Assembly: GCA_918026815.1 (NCBI GenBank)
Contig: CAKJVC010000096.1
Coordinates: 1-64,000, forward strand
Source: Chalara sp. BL73
Taxonomy: Eukaryota; Ascomycota; Leotiomycetes; Helotiales
Length of the DNA stretch: 64,000 nt
Direction: 5' to 3'
A program made the position numbers and the translations under genes. Below, piece after piece: positions 12,610 through 23,013 of the stretch; the first letter of the stretch is position 1, and each line of letters starts with the position of its first letter. The notes beneath the pieces are model-generated. The model saw only the letters and a list, made by a program, of their open reading frames with translations. It had not been told where the DNA came from and ran no database searches.

Positions 12610-13195
12610 ATTGAAGGAACTAGTATGGTGGCATTTAGTGATGTTGAGTCCGAGTCATATGAGATCGGTTTTTTGATACTACGCTAGTATTAGTATGAAA
12701 ATTTGATCTTATATTATATTGGCAATATACTAAGTATCTTGCCAAGGCTAGTAAGCTAGGTTAAAATGCTACTACAGGGGTTAAAGCAAGTGGAAATGAA
12801 GCTTACTTTTTTTTAAAGAGGCTGTACCTTTGTCGTATTACTAATTGGGAACAGCTTCATTTAAGGTTAGTACTATAGTATACTATAGGATAGTATGATA
12901 TAATATAAGATTTGCAAACTTTGCGGTGATACGTATTGCTATTTGAAATCTCATATTCCGTGGGGTATAGAATTCGATTTTAGGGGTCAATATATCGTGA
13001 TAATACTACAGTCCGACCCGGATATTTCGGAACTCTCGGTTCCATGCATATATTCCGATACGTAGAGGTTTCCGATGTAAAGAGGTCCGTTACAGCCACT
13101 TAATGCCTGGCAGGTCCAGAGATTTATTCCGATATATGGAAGTTTCCGATATAAGGAGTTCCAAAATATCCAGGTCAAACTATAGTTCCTTCACT
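12610..13195. mobile_element. MITE-like insert nested in the Tc1/mariner element
   Basis: This 586-bp non-coding insert is flanked by a perfect 10-bp duplication, ACAAGATAGC, at 12600-12609 and 13196-13205. Its ends are short inverted repeats: ATTGAAGGAACTA at 12610 and AGTGAAGGAACTA on the minus strand from 13195, with one mismatch in 13. The right part contains related motifs such as GGTTTCCGATGTAAAG and AGTTTCCGATATAAGG. A 9-11 bp target duplication suggests a Mutator-like (MULE) origin, but no transposase is present, so the superfamily is inferred only. The transposase frame of the host element resumes after it. Confidence 0.8.
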
Positions 13196-13760
13196 ACAAG
13201 ATAGCTCTGATCGATTCGATTCTACAAACTTACAGCGAAAGTACAGCAAAGCTTCTGCGTGGATGTTTCACGGACCGATATATCAAGGAAAGAAAGAACC
13301 AGCTGTATTCTGGGAAAAGATGTAGAGATTAGTCAACTTAGAACGCTCTGACGAATATATACTGTCTGGAATCGAACTTGCAACGCGAGAGCATTCTGAG
13401 CTTACGTTTCAGTATAACAACGCTCTTTCTCACCGTTCTGCTTTTACTTAAGCTGCTTTACGTCGACGAGGAATCAAAGTGCTACCGTGTCTTTTATGGT
13501 CTCCTGACTTAAACTTTATTAAGCACGTTTGGAACTGGATGAAGAATTGGATTCAAGAAAACTATTGGCAGTCGTATTACACAGTTAATAAGATTCTTTT
13601 GGAGTGCTTGGAAAGCTGTACCAGACAGCTATATTGAATCACTTACAGATAGCTGGTGGGAATCGTTGCCAGGCCGTAATCGACGCGAAAGGATGGCCGA
13701 CAAAATATTAGGTGGATTTAGATTCATAGATTGTTACGTTAATACAATCCTTGTAATACT

Positions 13761-13832
13761 CTCAGCTTATGGCTACGAACCTTGTATTGAAACCTTGATA
13801 ACCCCTCTTTTGACCCTTGAATGCTGAAATAT
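13761..13832 (-). repeat. Right terminal inverted repeat of the Tc1/mariner element
   Basis: On the minus strand it begins ATATTTCAGCATTCAAGGGT and continues in register with the left repeat as far as the GTAGCCATAA block. It is followed on the plus strand by TA. Confidence 0.85.
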
Positions 13833-13865
13833 TAGGGAGGGGGATTAGTAAACAGAGTCTTCAAA

Positions 13866-14093
13866 GATGGTGCAGGAACGATCCGTACCAGGAATGGCTG
13901 TGTTGGGCGGGCTCATACGCGGGCTCAACAGGGAGATATGATATGGCTTTTGTCGGGATGCGAAATGCCATTTGTTCTACGAGAATATCAAGATGGCTGT
14001 ATTACTATTGGTGCTGGTTATCTGAACCGGCTTTTGGATGGGAACTCAACAGAGTTTACGCCTAATGAACTATCAAGGTTTATTAAACTCTAA
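13866..14093 (+). pseudogene. HET-gene C-terminal relic
   Basis: One frame ending at a TAA (14091-14093) reads GRAHTRAQQGD, then MIWLLSGCEMPFVLR, then YLNRLLDG. This is the typical C-terminal segment of HET proteins (GD-x-hydrophobic, G-x-x-PFVLR, a glycine-rich strand, then a Y-x-x-G/L-x-DG ending). No HET domain precedes it directly. The upstream flank is the Tc1/mariner element, so the gene is truncated or split. Confidence 0.7.
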
Positions 14094-15046
14094 TGGAGGA
14101 ACTTATCTGGATCAATGCACTTTCAGCGCCTAAGGCTGAATTAACCCTAAATCGTAGAGATGGCTAGGTTCTCCTCAGTTTGTAATCGAACCTCTCCCCT
14201 AATCTTGCAATCATGGGTTAAGCGAGTTTTAAGAGCTTCTCGCTGTCCGGAGCCCCTGCATCTGACTTGCTATTCCTTGGAAAACCCCTTGTCGTACTCG
14301 GAACAAGCTAGGGCTCTAGCTAAACCTGGTTTTACTTGTTGATACCCTAGCAAAGGGAGCTATGAAATAGATTTACTCACGGGCCAATTTCACGTAAAAA
14401 ACCCATGATTGTAAGATTACTCAGGGGAAGGATAGCATGTGGAAGGGGAGATGTTAATGTGGAGTGATTACTCCTTATAACGGACTTAAAATAGCGCGGC
14501 TACAACAAAAGATAAGGTATCAGCCACTCTAGCACAGAAACCCCATGAAGGTATGCAGGAATTCTCACGGCTTATGGATTCAATCATACTTTAATATTGT
14601 GTAGAATCAATACAGACACTACTCCGACGAAGCATCACATGGGAGCCTCAATGATAGCGAATTGGTGTGGCCTGTGATGGCAATGTATGCTTGAATATTC
14701 CGTGCAAAAAGCTGGGTTAGCCCAATTCGCTTTACCATTTAGCTAAAGATCGATATAAAAATGATCTAGATCGCCAGCTACCAATTTCAAAGTGCCTGCC
14801 CATTTTTATACGCCGAGAGCTCAAAGTCTTGCTGCTCTGTTCACTTGACTTCTACAAGAAATATCCATAAATTACAGATCAGTGGTGCTTGCCGTGAGGT
14901 TGATGGGACAATTCATTTTGGTGTATAATTTGTCGCACTTGCTTCCTCAGACTTCGCAACACCGATGTCCCACTCGGCTTGACTGGGCTCATACGTGCTC
15001 GAAACCTCAACCTCCCTCGTCTGCAAAATACCTTTCCCCTCAGGTT
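14094..15046. other. Intergenic, no gene seen
   Basis: Short frames only, with no recognisable domains, tRNA or repeats. It probably includes the 3' UTR of the downstream minus-strand 7TM gene. Confidence 0.45.
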
Positions 15047-16211
15047 TCAAAATAGACTCTTCGCTTCCTCCATGTCCCCCATCGTCCTCGATATATGTTT
15101 CATGACCCCGTTGCTTTCCACGTACGTCCTATTATCAAGCTCGAATGTGATCGAATCCTTCTGCATGACGTAGTTACTCCTCTTCAGAGGCGCAGTCCCT
15201 GCCGTCCCATTGCGCTTGCTTCGCGAAGCGGATGAAAGCCTAACGGCATTCGATGTGTTACGATAGACCAAGCTTAAAAGCGGTCGCATAGGTGGGATCG
15301 ATCCTACGATGATGCCGACGTTGAGTTCTGCAACGTTCCAGATGGAAAGATCAGTAAATTCCCAGGTAATATCCTGGGTTTTGCCTAGCTGCGATGTCTT
15401 GCTGATCTTGATCATAGAGCAAACTGCAGCGAAGAGGCCTAGGCTGAGGAGGATCGTGAGTCCGAACTTGGCCCGGGATGGGAGGCTGAGATTCCAGACA
15501 AAGATCAGTGGTAATACCACATAAGTAACATCAAGGATACTGTGGGCAACTAAGTAGGGCAAATGAATCAGCAACAGAACCTGTAAGACGGCGGCGATGA
15601 AAGCTACTCACCACCTGCGAAGAATGCGTAGTCTATAGTTACTTGATCTTGGATACACTTTGCTGTAGGAAGTTGGCTGCTGTTCCAATTGGCTGATGCG
15701 GGAAGACATTTGATCGTCATCACCAGCCAAATAGTGGTGACAATAAAGTTGAAAGCAATAGTGCAGTAGAGAAAGATGGAGAAAGTCTTGCTTATTGCAA
15801 ATATTCGCAAGTATAGCAAGGCGATTGATAGTTTGACGAAGCCGAAAGCCGTTTGAGAAAACATGCGCGCAAACCACACAAGCTTTATACCGTTCGTGAT
15901 CTGCCAGGACTCCAAGGAGACGATATGACGGCCCATGCCATATGAGGCTGCCAGGGAGCCCGTAATGGTAGTGAGGATCGAGAAGATCTTATTAGGCGGT
16001 TAATGAGAGAGACTCTTCGTCCGATCTTTCATGGAGCACTTACCAACGCAACCAACATGGTCCAGTCATCGGCACCTACTTGGCGACTTATTCTCGCTCT
16101 GGCTAGAAATCTAAGACCAACAGCGACTGTTGATGCACTCCCCATTCCAATCAAAACTCCCATCAACAAAGGCACTCGGGACTCTAGGTCCTCTGGCTTC
16201 GTTGAAGGCAT
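15047..16211 (-). CDS. Fungal rhodopsin-like 7TM membrane protein
   Basis: Three exons, 16211-16044, 15987-15612 and 15549-15047, give 348 residues. The introns are 56 and 62 bp, and the second is phase 1, joining FFAGV to AHSILDV. The N-terminus has VGLRFLARAR followed by ADDWTML, the hallmark of the large Pezizomycotina integral-membrane family (rhodopsin domain, related to but lacking the CFEM part of Pth11-like proteins). Hydrophobic segments follow at VWFARMFSQTAFGFVKLSIALLY, the FIVTTIWLVMTI region, the LDVTYVVLPLIFVW region, FGLTILLSLGLFAAVC and others. The signature NVGIIVGSIPPMRPLL, near the last helix, is also typical. The C-terminal tail is polar and probably cytosolic. Ligand and role are unknown for most members. 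Confidence 0.85.
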
Positions 16212-17253
16212 TTCTTTGATTTAAACTATGGATAACATTCAGATCAAAATGCTTCAGATAGATAAAAGCCGTATCTCAAGTAGGAGGCTCGCGCAAAGAC
16301 GTTCTTGAATGATCAACATAGAGGATGTGGAGAAGGAAAAGCCATTCTCCAGCTATATGAACTAAACCCTAGAATGCGGAGATCGCTAAGCTTAATCTTA
16401 AGCATGTATGCAAACGGAACAACTTTCAGCACCACCTGGGACAATAGTGCCCGCGAATCCAAGGTAATAGTGGCGCGGGACGCAGGATCGCATCCGTCCC
16501 GCAAATCTGGAGAGAAAAACCGAGTCATGACATATGAAGTGTGGCCGGGCGAACAAATGGCTTGATAGCGTAGTTGGTGGTTTGGTGCCAAGATCAGCTA
16601 TTCCATCCTAAAACATCCCATGAAGATACCAAGATCCGAACAGCGACCGGGGTCATGGTACCCGAGCCTAGGAAAGGTTAATTAAGGTGCTCGGGTGAGG
16701 GACAGGGCCGGTCCTAGGTCCAGACTTAGATCCCCTTTATTTCTTTTTCTTTTTCTTTTTCTTCTTATTTCTATACAACATTACGTTGACGAGATACTAG
16801 GGGGCATAAGTGGCCAATTTGGTGCAGATATGTGGCTGGTAATACGTGATGGTTCGCTTCAAGCGTCATTTAAGGTTTGCTCAGGGGCTCGTACCTTTAG
16901 GGGTCTTTCGTCAAGAACTGTATTTGGTGATGCCCAGACTTACTAATGCCCCCTCCCATGTGTTTATCCCAGAACCAAGTACCCTTAGGTCGTCGGTCTT
17001 AAGCGTGAATTGGCGCATTTATTCGTAAAGAAGCGACAATGTAACGTGAGGTGATTTCCAGAGCTTCCAGAGAACATCTCCCCCCACGTGTTTGGTAAGC
17101 TTGACTAAGGCTATCTCGCAGGGACGAGGCTCTTTCGATGGCAATTCATCACCGACTGGGAACCATGTCGATGGTCGAAGCTGTCATGGGAAATTTTCTA
17201 TAACTACAGCAGCATTCCTCAATGAAAGTGTTTCTACCACTGCGCAGGTCAAA
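16212..17253. other. Intergenic between divergent genes
   Basis: Should contain promoters for the minus-strand 7TM gene and the plus-strand FAD oxidase. No gene was supported. A pyrimidine microsatellite (TTTTTC units) lies at 16737-16771. Confidence 0.45.
16737..16771 (+). repeat. TTTTTC microsatellite
   Basis: A run of TTTCTTTTTC-type units on the plus strand within the intergenic region. It is simple sequence with no further role visible. Confidence 0.7.
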
Positions 17254-19196
17254 ATGAGGCTCCCTATCCCCATCTCGTTTGTTCTGCTATGCCTACAAGT
17301 CAACGCTCTTTCCCCAGCACAAAGGCGTGATGCGTCTGCCACTTCTTATTCTCCATATAGCTGCAAATGCTATGAAGGTGATAAATGTTGGCCTTCAGTA
17401 TCAGCTTGGGATGCCCTCAATTCTACCGTTGGTGGCCGCCTCATCAAGTTTGTTCCCCATGCTGCGGTCTGCCACAATACGTTTGAGGGAGCGAGTACAT
17501 TTAATGCCGCCGGGTGTACTGAAGCTACGGCGAACCAGGGAAACCAGCCATGGCTGTGAGCTTTATTTTCAATCTTGAATCCGGGGAACCCATTAATTAA
17601 TTCTTGCCAGAATCGAGACGCCGCTCGCACCGTTGAGAACATTTTATTCCAACAACACTTGCCAAGTCACCACAAACCCTGCAGAGCCATGCACAATTGG
17701 ATATATGTCCGAATATGTGATCTTGGCATCTGATCCGAAACATGTTCAAGCTGGTGTTATCTTTGCTAAGAAGTACAATATTCGTCTTGTTGTTCGAAAT
17801 ACGGGCCATGACTTTATGGGTCGATCAGTTGCATCTGGGGCACTGGCTATCAACACGCATCGCTTGAAGGGTAGCTCTTTCACCAAGAAGTATACGGGTC
17901 CCGGGGGCTATACTGGAGGCGCTGTAACCTTGGCTGCGGGGATGCAAGGCAGAGAACTGTATCGCCTTGCCAATCAACAGTCCCCAAAAGTCGTGGTTGT
18001 TGGCGGTGAATGCCCAGTAAGTTCAGTCTCTGTATAATTTACATTGGCAGTTCTAACAATGTACTCCGTAGACTGTAGGATTTTCAGGAGGATATATCCA
18101 AGGTGGCGGCCACGGACCACTCTCAACTTACCATGGAATGGCAGCGGACCATGCCCTTTCATTCGATGTCATCACCGCAGAAGGAAAGGCTGTCACCGCC
18201 AATGCAAAGCAAAATTCAGACCTTTTTTGGGCACTTAAGGGTGGTGGGCCAGGTACCTTTGCTATTGTCACCTCTGTAACTGTCAAGACGTTCCCGGAGC
18301 TTCCATGCGCCGGAACCATTATCAACATCAATGCAACCCACACAACGGACTCCGCTCTCTTTTTGGAAGGGGAGTTGAAGCTTTCCACTCCCTCGCCAAT
18401 TTGTATGTTGCCAATGGCATGTTCGTTTATTATGAATTAAGTGAACTTCGCCTTCACATTCAGCCATTTGTTGCCCCAAACATGAACGCCGCCCAACTCC
18501 AACAGGTTCTGCAGCCTCTTTTCGACAAATTAAACGCAATTGGTATCGGGTATTCTACCGTGACGAAAGAATTCTCCACCTATTTCGATCTCTACATTGA
18601 TATGTTTGAAGATGAGACTGCTGGAGACACTACAATAGTTGGCGGTCGGTTTTTCAACAATAAAGACATCGAAGAAAACAACCCCGCTTTAGTAAAAGCT
18701 TTCCAGGTTGCTGTCAATCCACCCAACTGGCTACCCGGCATCATCATTGGTCATATCGTCGGTCCTGGTCACGGCAATCCAACAGTTGACAATGCCATCC
18801 ATCCTGGCTGGCGACAAGCCTCAAGCTTCAGCATCACCGTCGTGAATGTCCCAGAAAATGCAACCAAAGCACAGAAGGCAACAGCACAAGGCATTGTGAC
18901 CAACACAATCGGCGCGAAGCTTATAGCTGCTTCTCCTCGCGGTGGAGCGTATGTCAATGAGGTAGGATACATTTAGCTTCAACTAGTCGCGGTACATGGA
19001 GTACGAATGCTAACCTGTACAGGGCGACCTGAACGAACCCAATTGGCAAACGGCATACTGGGGCAGCAACTATGCCAGGTTGTTCAATATCCGCCAAAAA
19101 TGGGACCCAACTGGTGTCTTTTATGCTAAGACGACAGTTGGTACTGAGAAATGGGAAGAGATCAATGATCCACCCAGACTGTGTAAGAAGAACTGA
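17254..19196 (+). CDS. Secreted FAD-binding (berberine-bridge type) oxidoreductase, one frameshift
   Basis: Family members oxidise sugars, alcohols or secondary metabolites using FAD and O2, usually outside the cell. Exons are 17254-17555, 17611-18016, 18072-18961 and 19023-19196, with introns of 55-61 bp. The N-terminus MRLPIPISFVLLCLQVNA is a signal peptide. FAD-domain motifs are RNTGHDFMGRS (His of the usual flavin attachment site) and GGECPTVGFSGGYIQGGGHG (Cys of the second attachment site). The C-terminal BBE segment has NWQTAYWGSNYARL and DPTGVFY. The frame changes at about 18371, at a GGGG run in LFLEG/VEAFHSL. One extra G would join the two halves into a family-like protein. It is a recent pseudogene or a base-calling error, and I cannot decide which. 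Substrate unknown. Confidence 0.85.
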
Positions 19197-19996
19197 TATT
19201 GGCAAAAAGCCCCTATGTACTTCCGGGCACAAAAACTAGAGCCTTTGAGGCCCAACAAGAAGGGTTTTGAGTGCTACTATAGACAATTTATCATCCACAA
19301 AAAATAATAATCCAATTTATTCGTGTTCTTAAACAAGCAGCGCTGAGGCATAAAATATAGTAGAACGCATTTCCGAGAGCTTGAATTAGCAAATTATAAA
19401 TCTCGGAATTGAAAAATAGAGTTAGAAAAACCAAATCTGCGAATTGATACATCCCAAATTCCGTCCGCTACGAAGTTCATAAGAAAATGTAAGAGAATAT
19501 TTTCAAGGAAAACCACCGGTTGGGGGCCGTCTATGGTTATCAGAGACATATAACATAGCCCAATCCTCCCGAGTCCGTGGTCGTAAATATTAGAGTTGTG
19601 TAGATCATTGTATATAAAACCAGCTATGTTCCTCACGACCCACGTACAAGCTTTTTTTGCCCGGGGGGGGTTGGGGGGGGGGGGGGGGGGGCACAGGGGT
19701 AGTACGCCAACCGAATTCATTATTCCCTATGGTTTTTCTGATAATGGAGGCGGCTTATAGAGGCGTCATATATAAATTTGTGATTGGTTAGCGTGGTAGC
19801 ACAAATAGGCCTACTCCGTATCTATCTTGTTAAGGCGGCTAGCTTTTCAGCTAAAGATGTTTTAAGCAGCAATTGTGCATCAATGGCGTGCCACAGAAGT
19901 AACATCATTTTTCACTTTGAACTACGATATTGTGTGCTATAACTTCGAATCCATAATAATAGTTGCGTGCCACGCTTGTTGCAGATTATTAAGGCA
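19197..19996. other. Intergenic with long poly-G tract
   Basis: No gene supported. The notable feature is the G-rich tract at 19663-19691. The remainder is AT-rich and probably holds the oxidase 3' UTR and the promoter of the downstream membrane-protein gene. Confidence 0.5.
19663..19691 (+). repeat. Poly-G tract (G8-TT-G19)
   Basis: Eight G, two T, then nineteen G on the plus strand. It could form a G-quadruplex. Its length is also the kind most prone to assembly and polishing error. Confidence 0.85.
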
Positions 19997-21496
19997 ATGG
20001 GACAAACAGTCTCTTTAACTCTTTCTGACAGCCTCATACTCTCATCAGCTGATGTGGATGGCTGGATCACCAACAAGGGGACGGTTTATAACACTCAATG
20101 GATCGATTGTTCATATCCTATCAGTGGAGGTTATGAGCGCACACCACGCTATCTATTTTATACACTGATCATGGTTAGCTTTCTTGGAAGAAAGCTGCCT
20201 ATGGTAACAGGAGTGGCTTTGGGATCGATCATGGTTTACAGCGGTACCGCTGCAGTTCATGCGCTAGCCTTGTTTATCATACGACACGGCCTTTGGCCTG
20301 AGCCTTCTTACAACGGTGGTGCTCCCGAAATCGTCCTCACTGGAACTTTCACAGATCCTGGAAACTTAACTGCGCTAGAATCAACGTGGACGCCGTTGGA
20401 CTTGGTCACGGCTGGAAGTTGGTTCCCACTAGTTCCAATGGCATGGGACTCCGATAACGATGCTGTTTTGGCCATCACAGGAGTTGCATTTCTTGTCATT
20501 GCGCCAATGCAGGCATGGTCTAAAACATTTAGGAATGCCAATGCGAAGGCAGTCCTTCTTTGGAGCTCCTTGCTGTTGTTTGGAGTGGTTCTTGCCCTCA
20601 TCAGCGAAGAGATAATCACAAACCACACCTTTCCCCAACTTCGATTCTGCCCTCGCAATTTCAACGACACATTGCCGATGACAAATGGAGCAAGAGATTC
20701 TCTTGCTGGGGTCTGGGATCGGCAAAATTTGTTCCGCTGGAATACAACCATTACAAACATTTTCAGTAATACAACCGGGAGGCTGTCCACAGCATGTATA
20801 TATCCTTGCTTCGAAACATCTTGGCCTTTGAAAAGCCGGTCAGAGATAGTGGCATCTCCTATCAAACTGACCACCTTTCCAAAATTGTACTTTCGGCTTA
20901 CGGTCGCCGTCTATTTCGTCTTTGGCTCTGCTGCCATATCAAGTCTCACTGTCTTCCTCGCAAAGACATGGAAAAGAGGAATTTTGCGGTCACACAGAAG
21001 CAGAAATATGAAAGACTTCAAAGAAAACTGGATTAAACTACTATTGTGCAGGCCAAATTTTAGCTTATTCAAATCGAAATTACTGTTGACTGCAATTTGG
21101 GATTTATATCTTCATGCTATTGAGGTCTGGGCTGGAATCTTAAGTATCCCTGCGTTACTATTATTTATCGGTTGGATTGAGTGGACTATTTTCATGGACC
21201 AGCCTGGAGAGAGCATTTCGCATATTGGGCAATGGGGTGTACTGGTTGGGACTAGTCTTGTTCTCATTGCTGCAAACGTTGAGTATATTCGAGAAAAGCT
21301 AAAGACAAAGAAGCAACTTCTAAATCCTCGAAATTTAAACCAGCGCGTCAATCCTTCCAACAATTTAGATATGCTTCAACATCCTACAAACCTTGGGTTG
21401 GATCTTTCTAATGGGATTGAACTTCCAACCATCTCGGCTGAGAATCAGCCCTTAACGCAGAACTCTAGGGTGTCGAGGGCAATGACTTGGGGATGA
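19997..21496 (+). CDS. Hypothetical multipass membrane protein, 499 residues
   Basis: An uninterrupted frame. I chose the first ATG (19997, MGQTVSLTLSDSLILSS) instead of a GTG 30 bases upstream. About six or seven hydrophobic helices are visible: YLFYTLIMVSFLG, the MVTGVALGSIMVYSGTAAVH region, VLAITGVAFLVIAPMQAW, VLLWSSLLLFGVVLALI, a LTVAVYFVFGSAAISSLTVF segment, the WAGILSIPALLLFIGWIEW region and a WGVLVGTSLVLIAANVEY segment. The long loop between helices 4 and 5 has several N-x-S/T sites and cysteines, consistent with a lumenal or extracellular loop. The C-terminal 80 residues are polar, with a Lys-rich start. No family recognised. Such proteins are common and uncharacterised in Pezizomycotina. 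Confidence 0.7.
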   Translation: MGQTVSLTLSDSLILSSADVDGWITNKGTVYNTQWIDCSYPISGGYERTPRYLFYTLIMVSFLGRKLPMVTGVALGSIMVYSGTAAVHALALFIIRHGLWPEPSYNGGAPEIVLTGTFTDPGNLTALESTWTPLDLVTAGSWFPLVPMAWDSDNDAVLAITGVAFLVIAPMQAWSKTFRNANAKAVLLWSSLLLFGVVLALISEEIITNHTFPQLRFCPRNFNDTLPMTNGARDSLAGVWDRQNLFRWNTTITNIFSNTTGRLSTACIYPCFETSWPLKSRSEIVASPIKLTTFPKLYFRLTVAVYFVFGSAAISSLTVFLAKTWKRGILRSHRSRNMKDFKENWIKLLLCRPNFSLFKSKLLLTAIWDLYLHAIEVWAGILSIPALLLFIGWIEWTIFMDQPGESISHIGQWGVLVGTSLVLIAANVEYIREKLKTKKQLLNPRNLNQRVNPSNNLDMLQHPTNLGLDLSNGIELPTISAENQPLTQNSRVSRAMTWG

Positions 21497-22413
21497 AAAT
21501 GAATATATCTATATAAAAGACATAATTCATACTTTTCCAGACATGGTTAGGTGGTTCAAAATTGAGCGAGCTTACTTCCATAACGTTTCCATTTTTTTAA
21601 ACAATGTTTTTCCCATTACGTGAACCTTGAATATCATGTTAATAATGTACCACCACCTTAATCAAATTACTAAATCGTGTATTTCGCTAAACGTAAATTA
21701 TTCAAATTTGAAAACAACTTTAAACTTAATTTTCTCCTAAGCGTAACAAACAAACCCCAAATACAATTATCCTTTTAAAAATCAATCGAAGTGTATGTTA
21801 AATATAAGCATACTGATAAATAAGGCAGGTGAAGGTTTTACTAATCAGTTATTATAAAAAAGTAGTATTGTTAAATAACTAAACTAAGAGGTTATTTAGG
21901 GATTGCTATTTATTGACAAGACCTTTGGGATGAAGCGAAAGCTCTGATGCATATTTTCCTTTTAGGTTTTAAAGAAAAGATCATTGCAGAAGTGAATTCC
22001 ACTTCCAAGAAACAAAAAATGACTAGGGCTAGAGCTTCTTAAGACTATCTAGGCTGCTTAGTTTCCCTCCTCCTGTTCTCGTATGTGTTAAGCATAGTGT
22101 AATGCAGAAATATAGATATTTGTTTATGTTTCTATCACGTAATGGACTAAAAGCACGATAGTATCACCGAGAGACCTAAGTCCTTATATCAACAAGATAG
22201 GTATCCCTCGGGAGCTGCATTATATGATAAGCGCACGGCTCTTGGCTTCAAAAGAGCTTCACAAACAGTGCCACGACCATATCTATCATTCGGCCTTGGT
22301 TGAACGCTGCAGTGGGAAGAGAACGCATGCCTTTGTTCACGGTCATATTTTCTTTTAGGCAACATTGTTCTAGAAAACCAAAAATCTCTCCTTCACTAAT
22401 CTCCAAAAATCAC
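21497..22413. other. AT-rich intergenic, no gene seen
   Basis: Very AT-rich, with many short frames and stops and no domain or repeat boundaries found. Any transposon relic here is too decayed for me to recognise by eye. Confidence 0.45.
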
Positions 22414-22581
22414 GATCTTCTTAGGATAATATGCGCTTCCGACACGCACAACACGACCCCCAGCATTTCAGGTGGAGATATACTCTTGCACATCGGAGAC
22501 TTAACAGAGGAACATTCACCGAGTTACAATCTCCACTCACATGGCCAAACACACTCCCACACAAATACAATGCCATCATAA
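22414..22581 (+). pseudogene. Metallophosphoesterase N-terminal fragment
   Basis: One frame reads LRIICASDTHN followed by GGDILLHIGDLTEE. These are the first two metal-binding blocks (D-x-H and GD-x-x-x-x-x-GD-x-T) of fungal calcineurin-like metallophosphoesterases of the UPF0046/Ser-Thr phosphatase-like type. The frame then runs into His/Ser-rich sequence and a stop at 22581. The downstream metal-binding blocks (GNHE/D, GHxH) are absent in all frames of the following 400 bases. It is best read as a broken gene piece. Confidence 0.6.
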
Positions 22582-23013
22582 CAGAGAATCCATGATCTCC
22601 TCCTTGACCTTGTATTCGTTGACAACTTCCCAAATCGCGTCACGGATCCTATAAAATTTTCGCGAGTTGGGTCGGATCTAATTCAGGGTGAGACGGGTCG
22701 TGACCTGTTTTAGGGAGTCGGTGAAACAGATACTTGTATTATTTGATGAATAACTGCAGGAATCGGGAATCATGATTGCTGATTACTAATTTGCTCCTAT
22801 AGCACTGCCTGCTCATTGATACAAATAGCTTAAACTTGAACTGGGTTCCACTTTACGTCATACCAAACCTTCATTCCTCAGGCATAAAGACCTTTAGACA
22901 TGACTAATATTTCAGGTAATCAAAGGAATGTTTTCCCGATTTGAATTCTACCTAACGTATTCCTAAGGGTCATCGCGAACGCGCCTCGACTTGATGCAAT
23001 ACTCTACTTCAAG
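22582..23013. other. Promoter region of the J-protein gene
   Basis: No gene seen. It lies between the phosphoesterase fragment and the DnaJ-domain gene and should hold the promoter of the latter. Confidence 0.45.

Larger units (their letters stand above)
11772..13832 (+). mobile_element. Dead Tc1/mariner-type DNA transposon
   Basis: Imperfect terminal inverted repeats of about 65-70 bp bound the element: 11772-11846 matches the reverse complement of 13761-13832. Shared blocks include GGGTCAAA and CAATACAAGGTTCGTA. Both ends are flanked by TA (11770-11771 and 13833-13834), the target used by this superfamily. Inside, decayed transposase reads on the plus strand. An N-terminal part at about 12085-12380 gives TPERNRLQFWLEKSLSH, then YCRRTSYKKGFSD and VMNIVFSDE. 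A C-terminal part at about 13200-13720 gives HRSAFT, RRRGIKVLP, SPDLN, HVWNWMKNWIQENYW and SLTDSWWESLPGR. Several stops and frame changes make it inactive. It is interrupted by the insert at 12610-13195. Confidence 0.9.

Noticed and set aside
13370..13390. B-box-like GAATCGAACTTGC on the minus strand, suggesting a tRNA
   Set aside because: It lies within the transposase relic, and no acceptor or D arm surrounds it.
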